A DNA stretch of 64,000 nucleotides from an uncultured Planctomycetales bacterium (lineage in GTDB: Bacteria; Planctomycetota; Planctomycetia; Isosphaerales; Isosphaeraceae), in contig CAIYJE010000035.1 of the NCBI GenBank assembly GCA_903926465.1, forward strand, positions 52,950 through 116,949. Direction: 5' to 3'. Below, piece after piece: positions 8,416-16,667 of this stretch (position 1 is the first letter of the stretch; the number at the start of each line of letters is the position of its first letter). The translations under genes were made by a program, and so were the position numbers. Under the pieces are notes generated by a model, which made no database searches, had not been told where the DNA came from, and saw only the letters and a list, made by a program, of their open reading frames with translations.

Positions 8416-8632
8416 TTTGAGGGCTGAAAGCCCGTTTCATGACAGCCCAGCCCAACGGGCTGGGTTAAGAACGCCCGCGAGAAAATTAGGCCCTCCCAGG
8501 GCGGTTCAAGTTTCATTGAATCGCCCCTACAGGGCTTAGGACTCTGAAAACAAGGACTATTTCGTGGGTTTCCGGTTACTCAGGGCTGCGCCCTGGGCTC
8601 TCTTGAAACGCCCCTTCAGGGCTTCAGACAAT
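8416..8632. repeat. string of short GC-rich hairpins
   Basis: Non-coding. Several small stem-loops follow each other: CCCAGCCC/GGGCTGGG with loop AAC (8446-8464, perfect), GCCCT/AGGGC (about 8490-8502), AGGGC/GCCCT (about 8582-8594), and two near-direct repeats CGCCCCTACAGGGCTTAGG (about 8522) and CGCCCCTTCAGGGCTTCAG (about 8610). They could come from decayed repeats or act as transcript 3' ends. The rest of 8343-9179 contains no gene I can support. Confidence 0.5.
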
Positions 8633-8654
8633 CCGTTCCAAAGGCTTCTCCTGT

Positions 8655-8666
8655 ATTCGGCTGAAT
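8655..8666 (+). repeat. ATTCGGCTGAAT motif
   Basis: Exact copy of the 12-base core found on the minus strand at 60404-60415 and 63867-63878. A chance origin for three exact copies in 64 kb is unlikely. Confidence 0.4.
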
Positions 8667-8725
8667 GAGTAGCAAGCCTTGAAGTCGCGCTTCCTCGGGT
8701 TTTGCAGGGCAACACGCGTTATGGC

Positions 8726-8810
8726 GTTTCACGTTTGGGTTGCACGTGTGAAACAGCCGCCCCCGGCTGTTTCTTGGGATTCTTTAGTGTGTGCAATCTA
8801 AACGTGTAAC
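8726..8810 (+). repeat. MITE-like palindromic element, family 1 copy A
   Basis: An 85-base element with terminal inverted repeats: 8726-8745 reads GTTTCACGTTTGGGTTGCAC, and the right end 8791-8810 is its complement with three mismatches. At its centre is a perfect 24-base hairpin, GAAACAGCCG/CGGCTGTTTC with loop CCCC (8750-8773). An element with the same architecture and similar sequence lies in opposite orientation at 44576-44653. No coding capacity. Confidence 0.75.
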
Positions 8811-8912
8811 ACTATAACTATGAGCCTGCAGCGTCAGCGAGTGGATTTCTTATCGAATGGCCGGCTCGTCACAAATTCAGTCTCGTTTCTCACAGCGCCC
8901 TGCTTGGGGAAC

Positions 8913-8995
8913 CCTTAGAAGCCGTTTCAAAACCGGGACTGGCTCCGAGTCCGCGAGGTGCCTGTCCCAGGTTTTGAAATTGCCTCTTAGAAACG
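8913..8995. repeat. dispersed inverted repeat, family 2 copy A
   Basis: Left arm CTTAGAAGCCGTTTCAAAAC begins at 8914 and continues CGGGACTGG; the right arm (about 8960-8993) is its complement with a few mismatches (CCTGTCCCAGGTTTTGAAAT). The loop contains CTCCGAGTCCGCGAGG. A related element lies at 17971-18050. Confidence 0.6.
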
Positions 8996-9179
8996 GTGGC
9001 GAAATGAATCTACACGCGCGATCATCCATAGCTTTCATTGAGCATTCCTGAAGCCCGGATGAGGGCATTTTTTCGAGAAGCTCAGGCGACAAGAAGCCTC
9101 ACGATCGATCGTCTGAGCCCCTTCTTCTTTTCGCCACCGTCTCCTGGCACTCGGGCCTTGAATGGCTTGGTATTCACGC

Positions 9180-10412
9180 TCAGGGCAGAGGGTTTCCCAG
9201 CCCCAGCACCCGGCGCACTTCCAACGGGCTGGTCCAGCCGGCTTCCACGGCCTGAACGGCTCTGGACCAGCGGGTGATCATCCCGGCCTCAATGGCTGCT
9301 AGCTCAAGTGAATGAGCGTCTGCCCGATCCAGAATCACCCGGACCACTCCCGCGCTCTTTGGTTCCAGCCATTCGGTCAGGAGCATTCGGCCGCTGTAGC
9401 CGGTGCCCAGGCATTGCAGGCAACCGGTCGGGCCGTGGGCCTGTTTCACAGGCAGGCCAAGCCAAGTGGCAGGATCATTGAGCGGCTGGGCACACTGGCA
9501 AAGCCTGCGCAACAGTCGCTGGTGCAGCACGGCACGCAGGCCGCTTCTCAAAACGTACGGTTCCAGCCCCATGTCCAGGAGTCGGCCAATGGCCTCGGCC
9601 GCGCTGCCGGCATGGAACGTAGAGATCACAAGCTGGCCGGTCAGGGCCGCTTCAAATGCGGTGCCGGCCGATTCCGGGTCTCGGACCTCGCCAATCGCAA
9701 TCACCTCGGGGTCCTGGCGCATCAGCGATTTGAGTCCGCGAGCCAGATCAAACCCGGTGGCGGAATTGACCTGGGACTGTGCCACCCCAGGCAGGGCCGC
9801 TTCGATCGGATCTTCCAGGCTGACCACGCTGCGCTCGCCGCGAGACTGGGCCATAACCTCGCGCAGGCAGGCGTAAAGGGTGGTGGTTTTCCCGCTTCCA
9901 GCCGGCCCCACAATGAGCACGGCACCGGTGGTTTCCTGAAGCGCGGCTCGCAAGGGGGTGTCAACGGCTGGCGGCAGGCCCAGTTCGGTCACCTGCTGAA
10001 ATCGCCCGGTGTCGGCAAAGAGCCTGATCACCACCCGTTCGCCGTGCAGGGTTGGGAACGTGCTCACCCTGCGTTCCAGGCTTGTGGCGGTTGCGCCCGC
10101 AATACGCCCTTCCTGAGGGACATCCGAGCGATAGGTGAGCAGGCCGGCCATCACCTTGAGCCGCGCGACGATGTTGGGAGCGATGATCGCTGGGAGAATG
10201 GTAACCGCGCGGAGTACGCCGTCGATCCGCCAGCGAACTTCAAGTCCTTCGGATCCTGGCTGCAGGTGGACGTCGCTGGAACCGGCGGCCCCGGCCTGTT
10301 CCAGAAGCCGATCCACCAGTTGCACGACGTAATCCGGCTTGCGAGGGTCAAGGCCCAAGAGCGTGGTCTGGAAACGGGTGCTGAGGTCGTTATTCATGGC
10401 GGTGGTTGACAT
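9180..10412 (-). CDS. GspE/PulE-type secretion ATPase, short form
   Basis: 410 residues. It begins almost directly in the second N-terminal domain (SSDVHLQP near residue 45); the first domain that usually binds GspL is missing, so it is shorter than typical GspE (500-560). Walker A GPAGSGKTTT lies at 169-178, an Asp box SLEDPIE at about 200, Walker B with VIAIGEVRDP near 240, and a His box STFHAG. A four-cysteine zinc motif follows (CQC, then CLQC about 30 residues on). It powers pseudopilus assembly from the cytoplasm and presumably drives the three GspF-like proteins at 1.7-5.5 kb. Its ATG at 10412 directly abuts the TAA of the DUF1501 gene, so it is the last gene of a PSD1-DUF1501-gspE unit. 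Confidence 0.93.
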   Translation of the reverse strand: MSTTAMNNDLSTRFQTTLLGLDPRKPDYVVQLVDRLLEQAGAAGSSDVHLQPGSEGLEVRWRIDGVLRAVTILPAIIAPNIVARLKVMAGLLTYRSDVPQEGRIAGATATSLERRVSTFPTLHGERVVIRLFADTGRFQQVTELGLPPAVDTPLRAALQETTGAVLIVGPAGSGKTTTLYACLREVMAQSRGERSVVSLEDPIEAALPGVAQSQVNSATGFDLARGLKSLMRQDPEVIAIGEVRDPESAGTAFEAALTGQLVISTFHAGSAAEAIGRLLDMGLEPYVLRSGLRAVLHQRLLRRLCQCAQPLNDPATWLGLPVKQAHGPTGCLQCLGTGYSGRMLLTEWLEPKSAGVVRVILDRADAHSLELAAIEAGMITRWSRAVQAVEAGWTSPLEVRRVLGLGNPLP

Positions 10413-11852
10413 TTAAGCCAGAAGTTCTCGCACCACTTTGCCGTGGACGTCTGTCAAGCGAAAGTCTCGGCCAGCGTAGCGGTAGGTCAGGGTTTCATGA
10501 TTGAAGCCGAGCAGGTGGAGCATGGTGGCGTGGAGGTCGTGGACGTGCACCGGCGATTCCACGGCCGCAAAGCCAAAGTCATCGGTGGCGCCATGGGCGT
10601 AGCCCCCGCGCACGCCACCACCGGCCATCCAAACGCTGAACCCGTAATGATTGTGGTCGCGTCCAGAGAGTGCTGGTAATTCCGCGACAGGTGTGCGGCC
10701 AAACTCGCCGCCCCAAAGCACCAGCGTGCTGTCAAACAGGCCGCGTTGCTTGAGGTCGGTCAGGAAGGCGGCAATGGGCCGATCCCAGGCTTGGGCGAGC
10801 TTGCGATGCTCGGCCTCGATGTTGTCGTGGTTATCCCAAGGTTGGCCTGCGCCGCTCCAGACCTGGATCATGCGCACGCCGCGTTCGAGCAGACGCCGGG
10901 TGATGATTAACTGACGTGCGTGGGTCCCTTCGCCGTAAAGGGAACGGATGGATTCTGGTTCTTGAGAGATGTCAAACGCCTCGGCTGCCTCGGACTGCAT
11001 ACGGTAGGCCAGTTCAAACGATTCTATGCGGGCATCGAGTTGGGGGTCTGAACCTTGACGTTGGCCCTGGTAGTGGTTGAGCGCCTGGGCCAGATCAAGC
11101 TGCCTGCGCTGGGCGTCGGCCGGAGTCGAGGCATTGCGGATATTCTCGATCAGTTTCTCGATCTCGGTGTGCTGAGTGTCGATGTACGTCCCTTGATACG
11201 CGCCTGGAAGGAACGCCGAACGCCAGTTCTGTGTGGCGACAATCGGGTATCCGCCGGGGCATAAGGCCAGGAATCCTGGCAAATTCTGGTTCTCTGAGCC
11301 CAGCCCGTAGGTGACCCATGAGCCCATGCTGGGGCGTGGTAGGCGTCCGTCTCCGCAGTTCATGAGCATCAGTGAGGGCTCATGGTTGGGAACGTCGGCC
11401 TGCATCGAGCGAATCACGCACAGGTCGTCGGCATGTCTGGCGGTTTCCGCAAACAGTTCAGAAATCTCCAGGCCGCTCTGGCCGTATTTCTGGAATCGGA
11501 ACGGGGAGCGCATGGCCGCGCCGGTTTTGCGTTCGGTACGCAGGTTCTCGTCTGGTAGGGGCTTGCCATGGTACCTGTCCAGGAGCGGCTTGGGATCAAA
11601 GGTATCAACCTGTGAGGGACCACCGTTCATGAACAGATGAACGATTTGTCTGGCTTTGCCGGGAAACTGCGGTGGCTTTGGCGCCATGGGTCCATGAGAT
11701 TCGGGCGGGGCGGCAGCCAGCCGGCCGTCTTGCGCCAAAACGCCGGCAAGTCCTAGCCAGCCCATGCCAAAGCCGGCCCGGCGCAGCAAGTTCCGCCGTG
11801 AAACGTGACGGTTTTCCAGTTCGGATTCGGGCGGCTGATCGGCTGGGAACAT
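10413..11852 (-). CDS. DUF1501 domain-containing Tat-exported protein
   Basis: 479 residues. N-terminal SRRNLLRRAGFGMGWLGLAG (about residues 18-37) is a twin-arginine signal. The mature part is DUF1501, a sulfatase/alkaline-phosphatase-like fold: IVHLFMNGGPSQVDTFDPKP near the N-terminus, MQADVPNHEPSLMLMNCGDG, LVLWGGEFGRTP and DHNHYGFSVWMAGGGVRGG near the C-terminus carry the family's probable metal and active-site residues. In Planctomycetes this family is nearly always paired with a PSD1/DUF1549 gene, as here, with only four bases between them (11853-11856). The substrate is unknown; hydrolysis of an ester in exported polysaccharide or a related compound is plausible. Start kept at the first ATG, 26 residues before the signal core. 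Confidence 0.93.
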   Translation of the reverse strand: MFPADQPPESELENRHVSRRNLLRRAGFGMGWLGLAGVLAQDGRLAAAPPESHGPMAPKPPQFPGKARQIVHLFMNGGPSQVDTFDPKPLLDRYHGKPLPDENLRTERKTGAAMRSPFRFQKYGQSGLEISELFAETARHADDLCVIRSMQADVPNHEPSLMLMNCGDGRLPRPSMGSWVTYGLGSENQNLPGFLALCPGGYPIVATQNWRSAFLPGAYQGTYIDTQHTEIEKLIENIRNASTPADAQRRQLDLAQALNHYQGQRQGSDPQLDARIESFELAYRMQSEAAEAFDISQEPESIRSLYGEGTHARQLIITRRLLERGVRMIQVWSGAGQPWDNHDNIEAEHRKLAQAWDRPIAAFLTDLKQRGLFDSTLVLWGGEFGRTPVAELPALSGRDHNHYGFSVWMAGGGVRGGYAHGATDDFGFAAVESPVHVHDLHATMLHLLGFNHETLTYRYAGRDFRLTDVHGKVVRELLA

Positions 11853-11856
11853 GGCT

Positions 11857-14640
11857 TCAATCCACGAAAATGAATTCGTTGGTCAACATCAGGGCGTGGG
11901 TGAGCCGTTGCCAGCCTAGTTCCTGGTCATTCTCCGCGCTCATAAAGCTGCGGGCCAGTTCGCGTTCGGTGGTGTCGGGTGCGCGCTGGAAGAGGCGGCT
12001 GAACAGGCCAGAAAGCCTCAGATCGAAGTCGGTTGCGGGCTCGTTGGCCTGCTTCAAGGCCAAGCCTGCCATGGTGGCCGTGAACGGATGGTTCATGAGG
12101 AAGAGGGCCTGGGGCGCCACGGTTGTTTGGTCCCGTTTCGGGCTGGACGTGGTGGGGTCTGGGAAGTCAAACGTGCGGAAAACGCCGGGCAGGTTCAGGC
12201 GGTCGATCGATCCGTAGAGTGATCGTCGCGGGGTGGCCGGGTCTACGAGGCTGGCGAACGAGGGGCCCCCGATGCGCTGGTCGAGACTTCCGGCGGCGGC
12301 CAGCATGGCGTCTCGCATGGCCTCCATCTCTAGCCGACGGCGATTAGCCCGCCAGAAAAGCTGGTTCTCCGGGTCAATGGCCTCGGCCTCACTGCGCGGC
12401 TTTGAAGCCTGGCGGTATGTGGCAGAGGAGGTGATGGTTCGATGCAGCCACTTGATCGAATAGTTGTGTTCAACGAACGAACTGGCGAGCCAGTCCAGCA
12501 GTTCGGGGTGGCTTGGCGGTTCGCTTCGCAGGCCAAAGTCACTGGGGGTACCTACAAGTGGTGTGCCTATGTGCTGCATCCAGACCCGGTTCACAAGCAC
12601 CCGGGCGGTGAGCGGGTTGCCGCGATCGACGATGGAGCGGGCTAGCTCCAGGCGACCGCTCCCTGGCGCGCCTGGAGCCTCTGTGCCGCCGGTCAGAATT
12701 CGGGGTGGTCGGCGAGTGACCGCTTGGCCGGTGCGGTTCGGATTCCCGCGCAGGAAGACACGAGGTTCCACCGGTGGTTGGCGGTCATTCACCACCATGG
12801 CCCGTGGTGGGGCCCCGGGGCCGGTCTTGATCCATTCTTCAACGGCCCCTTTGAACTTTTTAAACTCGTCTTGTGACGGGCGATCCGGCAGCAGGGCCAG
12901 ATTGCCATAGGGCAACAGGAGGATATTTGAGGGGGCATCCAGCGAGTGGAACACTTGCCGCAGTTGTTCGCGGATTGGCTCGGCCAGGGTGATTGCAGGG
13001 CGTGCTTCGAGTTGTGTGCGACGGCGGAAGTCTTGCCAGATGGCTTCCGTCTGGTTGAGCAAGCGGCCCAGCCGCGAGGCCAGGTCGGCTCGACTGGCCA
13101 GCGGAGGTTCCTGGATCGCAACCAAGACCAGGGGATTGATTGGCTTTTCAGGCTGGCTTTGGATCAGGGCCTGGAGCCGAGCTGGGGCGTGCTGGGCAAA
13201 CTGGGAATCGTCCAGATCTTCGAATGCCAGCCAGGCGGCCAGAACCGGATGGTGTTCGCGGCGTGCTCGGTCGAGGTAGGTTTGCCAGCGGCCCAGGATG
13301 GTTGGGTTCAGGTCACCGCCATCGGCGATAAGCATGAACTCCTCGGTGGCCGGCTTGGCCCTCAGTTTTGACGCTTCTTGCAGGTACTCGGCCACCCGCC
13401 TCTGAGCACTCGCTTCAAGTTCAGACCGCTTGAGCTGGACGAAACCGGCCAGCTTGTCCTGACGCGCCTTGAGTTCGGTGTTGAAAGACTCGGGCTGGTG
13501 GCTGGCCGGTTCATAAACGGGCGGCAGATCCGGTTCAACGCTGCTGGCAAAAACCCCATACAGGGCGTAATAGTCGGCCTGAGAGACTGGGTCATACTTG
13601 TGATCATGGCAACGGGCGCAGCCAATGGTCAGGCCCAGGAACCCCCGGCTCACCACGTCGATCCGGTCATCGATCACGTCATGGACGTTGTTCATGAACC
13701 GCCCGCCCACGGTGAGCAACCCGAGCGCCCGGAGATCTCTGGCATCTCCGGAGCTTGGAACCAGATCGGCGGCCAGTTGCTCGGTGACAAACCGGTCGTA
13801 AGGCCGATCCTCATTGAGAGAGGAGATCACGTAATCTCGGTAGGTCCAGGCCCAGGGAAAGGCTGCATCCTCAAAAAACACGTACCCCTTGGTGTCAGCA
13901 TAGCGGGCCACGTCTAGCCAGTATCTTCCCCAACGCTCGCCGAGTCGCGGGCTGGCGAGCAGCCGATCCACCTGCCGGGCCCAGGCCAGATCATCGGGTG
14001 CTGGATCGTTCAGGAAATCGTCGACCTCGGTCTGAGACGGTGGCAAACCGGTGAGGTCCAATGCGAGCCGACGCAGCAAGGTCCGTCGGTCGGCGGCTGG
14101 GGAGGGTTCCAGTCTGGCTGTATCCAGCCGAGCCGCGATGAAAGCATCGACCGGATTGCTCGTCCAGCCATGACGTGACGTGGCGGGGATCGCGGGAGTT
14201 TGCACGGGCTGAAAGGCCCAGTGCTCAAGGGGCGAGCGGTCCGGGGTGGACGGTGTGGAGTCTGCAGGCCAGACTGCCCCCAGCTTCACCCAGGTTTCCA
14301 GGTCCTGAATAACAGCCTCAGGAAGTTTGGTTTTGGGGGGCATCTTCACGGGCCCGGCGTGCTGAAGGACCTCGATGAATGGGCTTTCTTCGGGCTTGCC
14401 AGGCAGGATGACGGGCCCGGCATCACCGCCTTTGGTCACAGCGTTTGAGGTATCGAGCCGGAGCCCGGCTTCCTGCTTTCTGGCTCCATGGCAACCGATG
14501 CAGTGTTCAATAAGGACCGGGCGGATTTTCGATTCAAAGAACCCGGTGGGATTCTCGGCTTGCGCGAAAAGCGAATCTGCTGTCAGTGAGGCAGCCAGCA
14601 GCGCTAGCAACCAGATGATTGTCCGCCCGTGGCCAGGCAT
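11857..14640 (-). CDS. PSD1 / DUF1549 / DUF1553 exported cytochrome-c-like protein
   Basis: 927 residues. A Sec signal (IIWLLALLAASLTADSLFA, about 8-26) is followed by the PSD1 c-type cytochrome domain with haem motif CIGCHG near residue 48 and a distal Met region GPVKMPPK. DUF1549 covers about 155-365 (VDAFIAARLD, LGERWGRYWLDVARYADTKG, ARCHDHKYDPV) and DUF1553 about 640-900 (RLELARSIVDRGNPLTARVLVNRVWM). A coiled-coil-like insert lies between. The protein would act outside the cytoplasmic membrane. Its partner DUF1501 gene follows four bases downstream. Planctomycetes carry many such pairs, commonly suggested to act in polymer degradation with electron transfer, but the function is not established. 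Confidence 0.94.
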   Translation of the reverse strand: MPGHGRTIIWLLALLAASLTADSLFAQAENPTGFFESKIRPVLIEHCIGCHGARKQEAGLRLDTSNAVTKGGDAGPVILPGKPEESPFIEVLQHAGPVKMPPKTKLPEAVIQDLETWVKLGAVWPADSTPSTPDRSPLEHWAFQPVQTPAIPATSRHGWTSNPVDAFIAARLDTARLEPSPAADRRTLLRRLALDLTGLPPSQTEVDDFLNDPAPDDLAWARQVDRLLASPRLGERWGRYWLDVARYADTKGYVFFEDAAFPWAWTYRDYVISSLNEDRPYDRFVTEQLAADLVPSSGDARDLRALGLLTVGGRFMNNVHDVIDDRIDVVSRGFLGLTIGCARCHDHKYDPVSQADYYALYGVFASSVEPDLPPVYEPASHQPESFNTELKARQDKLAGFVQLKRSELEASAQRRVAEYLQEASKLRAKPATEEFMLIADGGDLNPTILGRWQTYLDRARREHHPVLAAWLAFEDLDDSQFAQHAPARLQALIQSQPEKPINPLVLVAIQEPPLASRADLASRLGRLLNQTEAIWQDFRRRTQLEARPAITLAEPIREQLRQVFHSLDAPSNILLLPYGNLALLPDRPSQDEFKKFKGAVEEWIKTGPGAPPRAMVVNDRQPPVEPRVFLRGNPNRTGQAVTRRPPRILTGGTEAPGAPGSGRLELARSIVDRGNPLTARVLVNRVWMQHIGTPLVGTPSDFGLRSEPPSHPELLDWLASSFVEHNYSIKWLHRTITSSATYRQASKPRSEAEAIDPENQLFWRANRRRLEMEAMRDAMLAAAGSLDQRIGGPSFASLVDPATPRRSLYGSIDRLNLPGVFRTFDFPDPTTSSPKRDQTTVAPQALFLMNHPFTATMAGLALKQANEPATDFDLRLSGLFSRLFQRAPDTTERELARSFMSAENDQELGWQRLTHALMLTNEFIFVD

Positions 14641-14833
14641 ATCGCATCCCCCTCTGACCTGGTGGACTCAGAATTCGCTCAGCGTTGTTAAACATTCTAG
14701 CCGGATTGCCGGCCATCTCACAGACCCGGTTGGCCGGGATTGGGTGGTGAATCTTTGCGATCACCGGCTTGGTGCTGGTTGATTTCGTGGCGCCGTGCGA
14801 GAATAGTTTTAACTGTTGAGGAGATGGTGCCTC

Positions 14834-14848
14834 GGCAAGATTCTTGCC
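14834..14848. promoter_or_regulatory. candidate operator, perfect 15-base inverted repeat
   Basis: GGCAAGATTCTTGCC is a perfect inverted repeat with 7-base arms around one central base. It sits 30 bases upstream of the DUF3467 ATG, inside the divergent region 14641-14878 that also serves the PSD1 operon. Position and symmetry suggest a repressor or dimeric regulator site; no second copy was seen. Confidence 0.35.
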
Positions 14849-14878
14849 AGATCCTAGTTTTTTGAGAAAAGAGCCAAG

Positions 14879-15238
14879 ATGAGCCTTGCAGATCAGAACG
14901 AGCAGGTCCAAACCGAGGTGGTGGTTGACGATTCGGCGACGGTGCCGACCTATTCGAATTTCTGCCGGGTGACTGCGACTCCGGAAGAAGTGATCATGGA
15001 TTTCGGCCTGAATCCCCAGCCGTTTGCCCAGGGTCGTCAGGATGTGAAGGCCGATCAGCGGATCGTCCTGAACTTCTACACCGCCAAGCGTTTGCTCACC
15101 GCACTTGGGATGACTGTGCAGCGGCATGAGGGAACCTTTGGCTCCATCGAACTCGACGTTCGTCGCCGGGCAGGCACATTTCAGGCCAGCCATCAGCACA
15201 CCCAGGTCCCACACCCTGGGTCATTGATCGGCGAGTGA
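14879..15238 (+). CDS. DUF3467 domain-containing protein
   Basis: 119 residues. From residue 18 on it matches the DUF3467 pattern: TYSNFCRVTATPEEVIMDFG, then a variable QPFAQG loop, DQRIVLNFYTAKRLLTAL and a final helix. These are small cytoplasmic proteins with a barrel of beta strands and one helix; their role is unknown. The C-terminal 20 residues (TFQASHQHTQVPHPGSLIGE) are outside the family core and low in structure. Isolated gene, followed within 30 bases by a strong terminator. Ribosome site AAGAGCC lies 4-10 bases before the ATG. Confidence 0.85.
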   Translation: MSLADQNEQVQTEVVVDDSATVPTYSNFCRVTATPEEVIMDFGLNPQPFAQGRQDVKADQRIVLNFYTAKRLLTALGMTVQRHEGTFGSIELDVRRRAGTFQASHQHTQVPHPGSLIGE

Positions 15239-15267
15239 TCGGCGTTTTCATCAAGGTTTGAAAATTA

Positions 15268-15313
15268 CGGGGACCGCACGGCCTATCCTGGGCCATGCGG
15301 TCCCCGTTTTTGT
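15268..15313 (+). terminator. rho-independent terminator after the DUF3467 gene
   Basis: A stem CGGGGACCGCA / TGCGGTCCCCG with inner extension GGCC/GGCC and a short loop, followed by TTTTTGT. It ends the DUF3467 transcript. The convergent mqnE gene ends at 15352, so the hairpin may also stop transcription from that side, though the A-run there is weak. Confidence 0.85.
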
Positions 15314-15351
15314 AGACAATTGACATTTCCGGTTCACACCGATGCCATCAT

Positions 15352-16494
15352 TCAACTGGCCAAGACAGGAAGCGAGCCCGTTGTAATCCGTTCATGAACA
15401 CTCCAGTCTGATCCTGAGCGCTCAACGCGATGGTAGAGCGTGTCTCGCTCCACGGGCTGGTATCCAGCCTCCAGGATCAGTCGCTGAATATCAGCGACTG
15501 ACATTTCCTGCGGAGTCTCTGCGCCGGCCTCGTGATAGATCTTTTCATGAACCACGGTTCCGTCGAGATCATCAGCCCCAAACGCCAGCGCCACCTGGGC
15601 CGTCTTCAGTCCGAGCATCACCCAGTAGGCCTTGATGTGCGGAAAGTTGTCCAGCATCAGGCGGCTGATTGCCATCGTCTTCAGGTCCATGACCCCTGAC
15701 GGTTTGGGAATCTCCGACATGCGAGAGTTGTCTGGATGGAAGGCCAGCGGAATGAACGTCTGGAAACCGCCGGTTTCGTCTTGTAACTCACGAAGCCGGA
15801 TCATGTGGTCAATCCGGTGCTTGGGCTTATCAATATGGCCGTAAAGCATGGTGGCGTTGGAATGGAGCCCAAGTTGGTGGGCCGTCCGGTGGACGTTTAA
15901 CCAGGTCTCGGTGCTGGCCTTGGCTCCGCAAATCTCTTCACGAACCTCGGGATGGAAGATCTCAGCGCCACCGCCAGGAATGCTCCCCAGGCCGGCCTCG
16001 ATCAGGTCTTGCAAAACCTCGCGGGTTGGCTTCTTGCTGATCTTGCAAAACCATTCGACCTCAACGGCTGTCCACGCCTTGACATGAATCTGGGGTGCGG
16101 CCTGCTTCACCCACCGAACCACATCGACGTACCAGGAAAACGGCAGCTTGTGGTGGAGCCCACCCACAATATGGAGTTCCGTGGCACCCCGACCGGCCGC
16201 CTCCGTCGCTCGCCGCCGGATCTCATCGTCTGACATCACGTAGGCGCGTTCGTCGTTCAGGTCGGCCCGGAAGGCGCAAAAGTCGCACTTATACACGCAC
16301 ACATTGGTTGGGTTGATGTGCGTATTGACGTTGTAATAGGCCAGATCGCCATTCTTGCGGCGACGGACCATGGTTGCCATTTCGCCAAGCGCGAACAGGT
16401 CGGTGCTCGCTTCCAGCGCCAGCCCATCGTCAAAGCTCAGCCGCTCACCAGCGGTGACCTTCTCGCGAATTAGTTCCAGGCGGCGGTCGCTCAT
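15352..16494 (-). CDS. mqnE: aminofutalosine synthase MqnE (radical SAM)
   Basis: 380 residues. The radical SAM cluster motif is CVYKCDFC (about 67-74, CxxxCxxC). Family-specific stretches are ELHIVGGLHHKLPFSWYVDV, SIPGGGAEIFHPEVREEICG, TMLYGHIDKPKHRIDHM, LRELQDETGGFQTFIPLAFH, MLDNFPHIKAYWVMLGLKTA and ALAFGADDLDGTVVHE, which distinguish MqnE from the related MqnC and CofH. MqnE joins 3-enolpyruvyl-benzoate (SEPHCHENE) and SAM to make 6-amino-6-deoxyfutalosine, the second step of the futalosine route to menaquinone. It stands alone here; the late-step ubiA/ubiE-type genes are 46 kb away. Start ATG at 16494 gives the expected family length. Confidence 0.95.
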   Translation of the reverse strand: MSDRRLELIREKVTAGERLSFDDGLALEASTDLFALGEMATMVRRRKNGDLAYYNVNTHINPTNVCVYKCDFCAFRADLNDERAYVMSDDEIRRRATEAAGRGATELHIVGGLHHKLPFSWYVDVVRWVKQAAPQIHVKAWTAVEVEWFCKISKKPTREVLQDLIEAGLGSIPGGGAEIFHPEVREEICGAKASTETWLNVHRTAHQLGLHSNATMLYGHIDKPKHRIDHMIRLRELQDETGGFQTFIPLAFHPDNSRMSEIPKPSGVMDLKTMAISRLMLDNFPHIKAYWVMLGLKTAQVALAFGADDLDGTVVHEKIYHEAGAETPQEMSVADIQRLILEAGYQPVERDTLYHRVERSGSDWSVHERITTGSLPVLAS

Positions 16495-16594
16495 GACTCA
16501 CCCTTTCCGGGGGCCCGCTCGCCCCTTCGCAATCTCAACCGATCTCATTTCTGAGATTTTAGTTCGAATTGAACGCAACGGCAAGGAGAGGTGA

Positions 16595-16625
16595 AGAACT
16601 CACCCCAGGCGGGGTGCCGAGTTCT
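16595..16625. terminator. hairpin downstream of the FGE gene, no T-tract
   Basis: AGAACTC at 16595-16601 pairs with GAGTTCT at 16619-16625, with an inner CCCC/GGGG pair. It lies 43 bases past the FGE stop, so it may end or protect that transcript; the lack of a U-run makes intrinsic termination doubtful. The remainder of 16495-16667 shows no gene. Confidence 0.35.
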
Positions 16626-16667
16626 CATCAAGATGGGGATAAGCTGGGGCAGGCTTTGCCTGGCCGA

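Noticed and set aside
9312..10409. Long plus-strand open frame of 365 codons
   Set aside because: It is antisense to gspE, whose Walker and zinc motifs are clear; the antisense frame has a His/Gln/Gly-rich composition and no domain.
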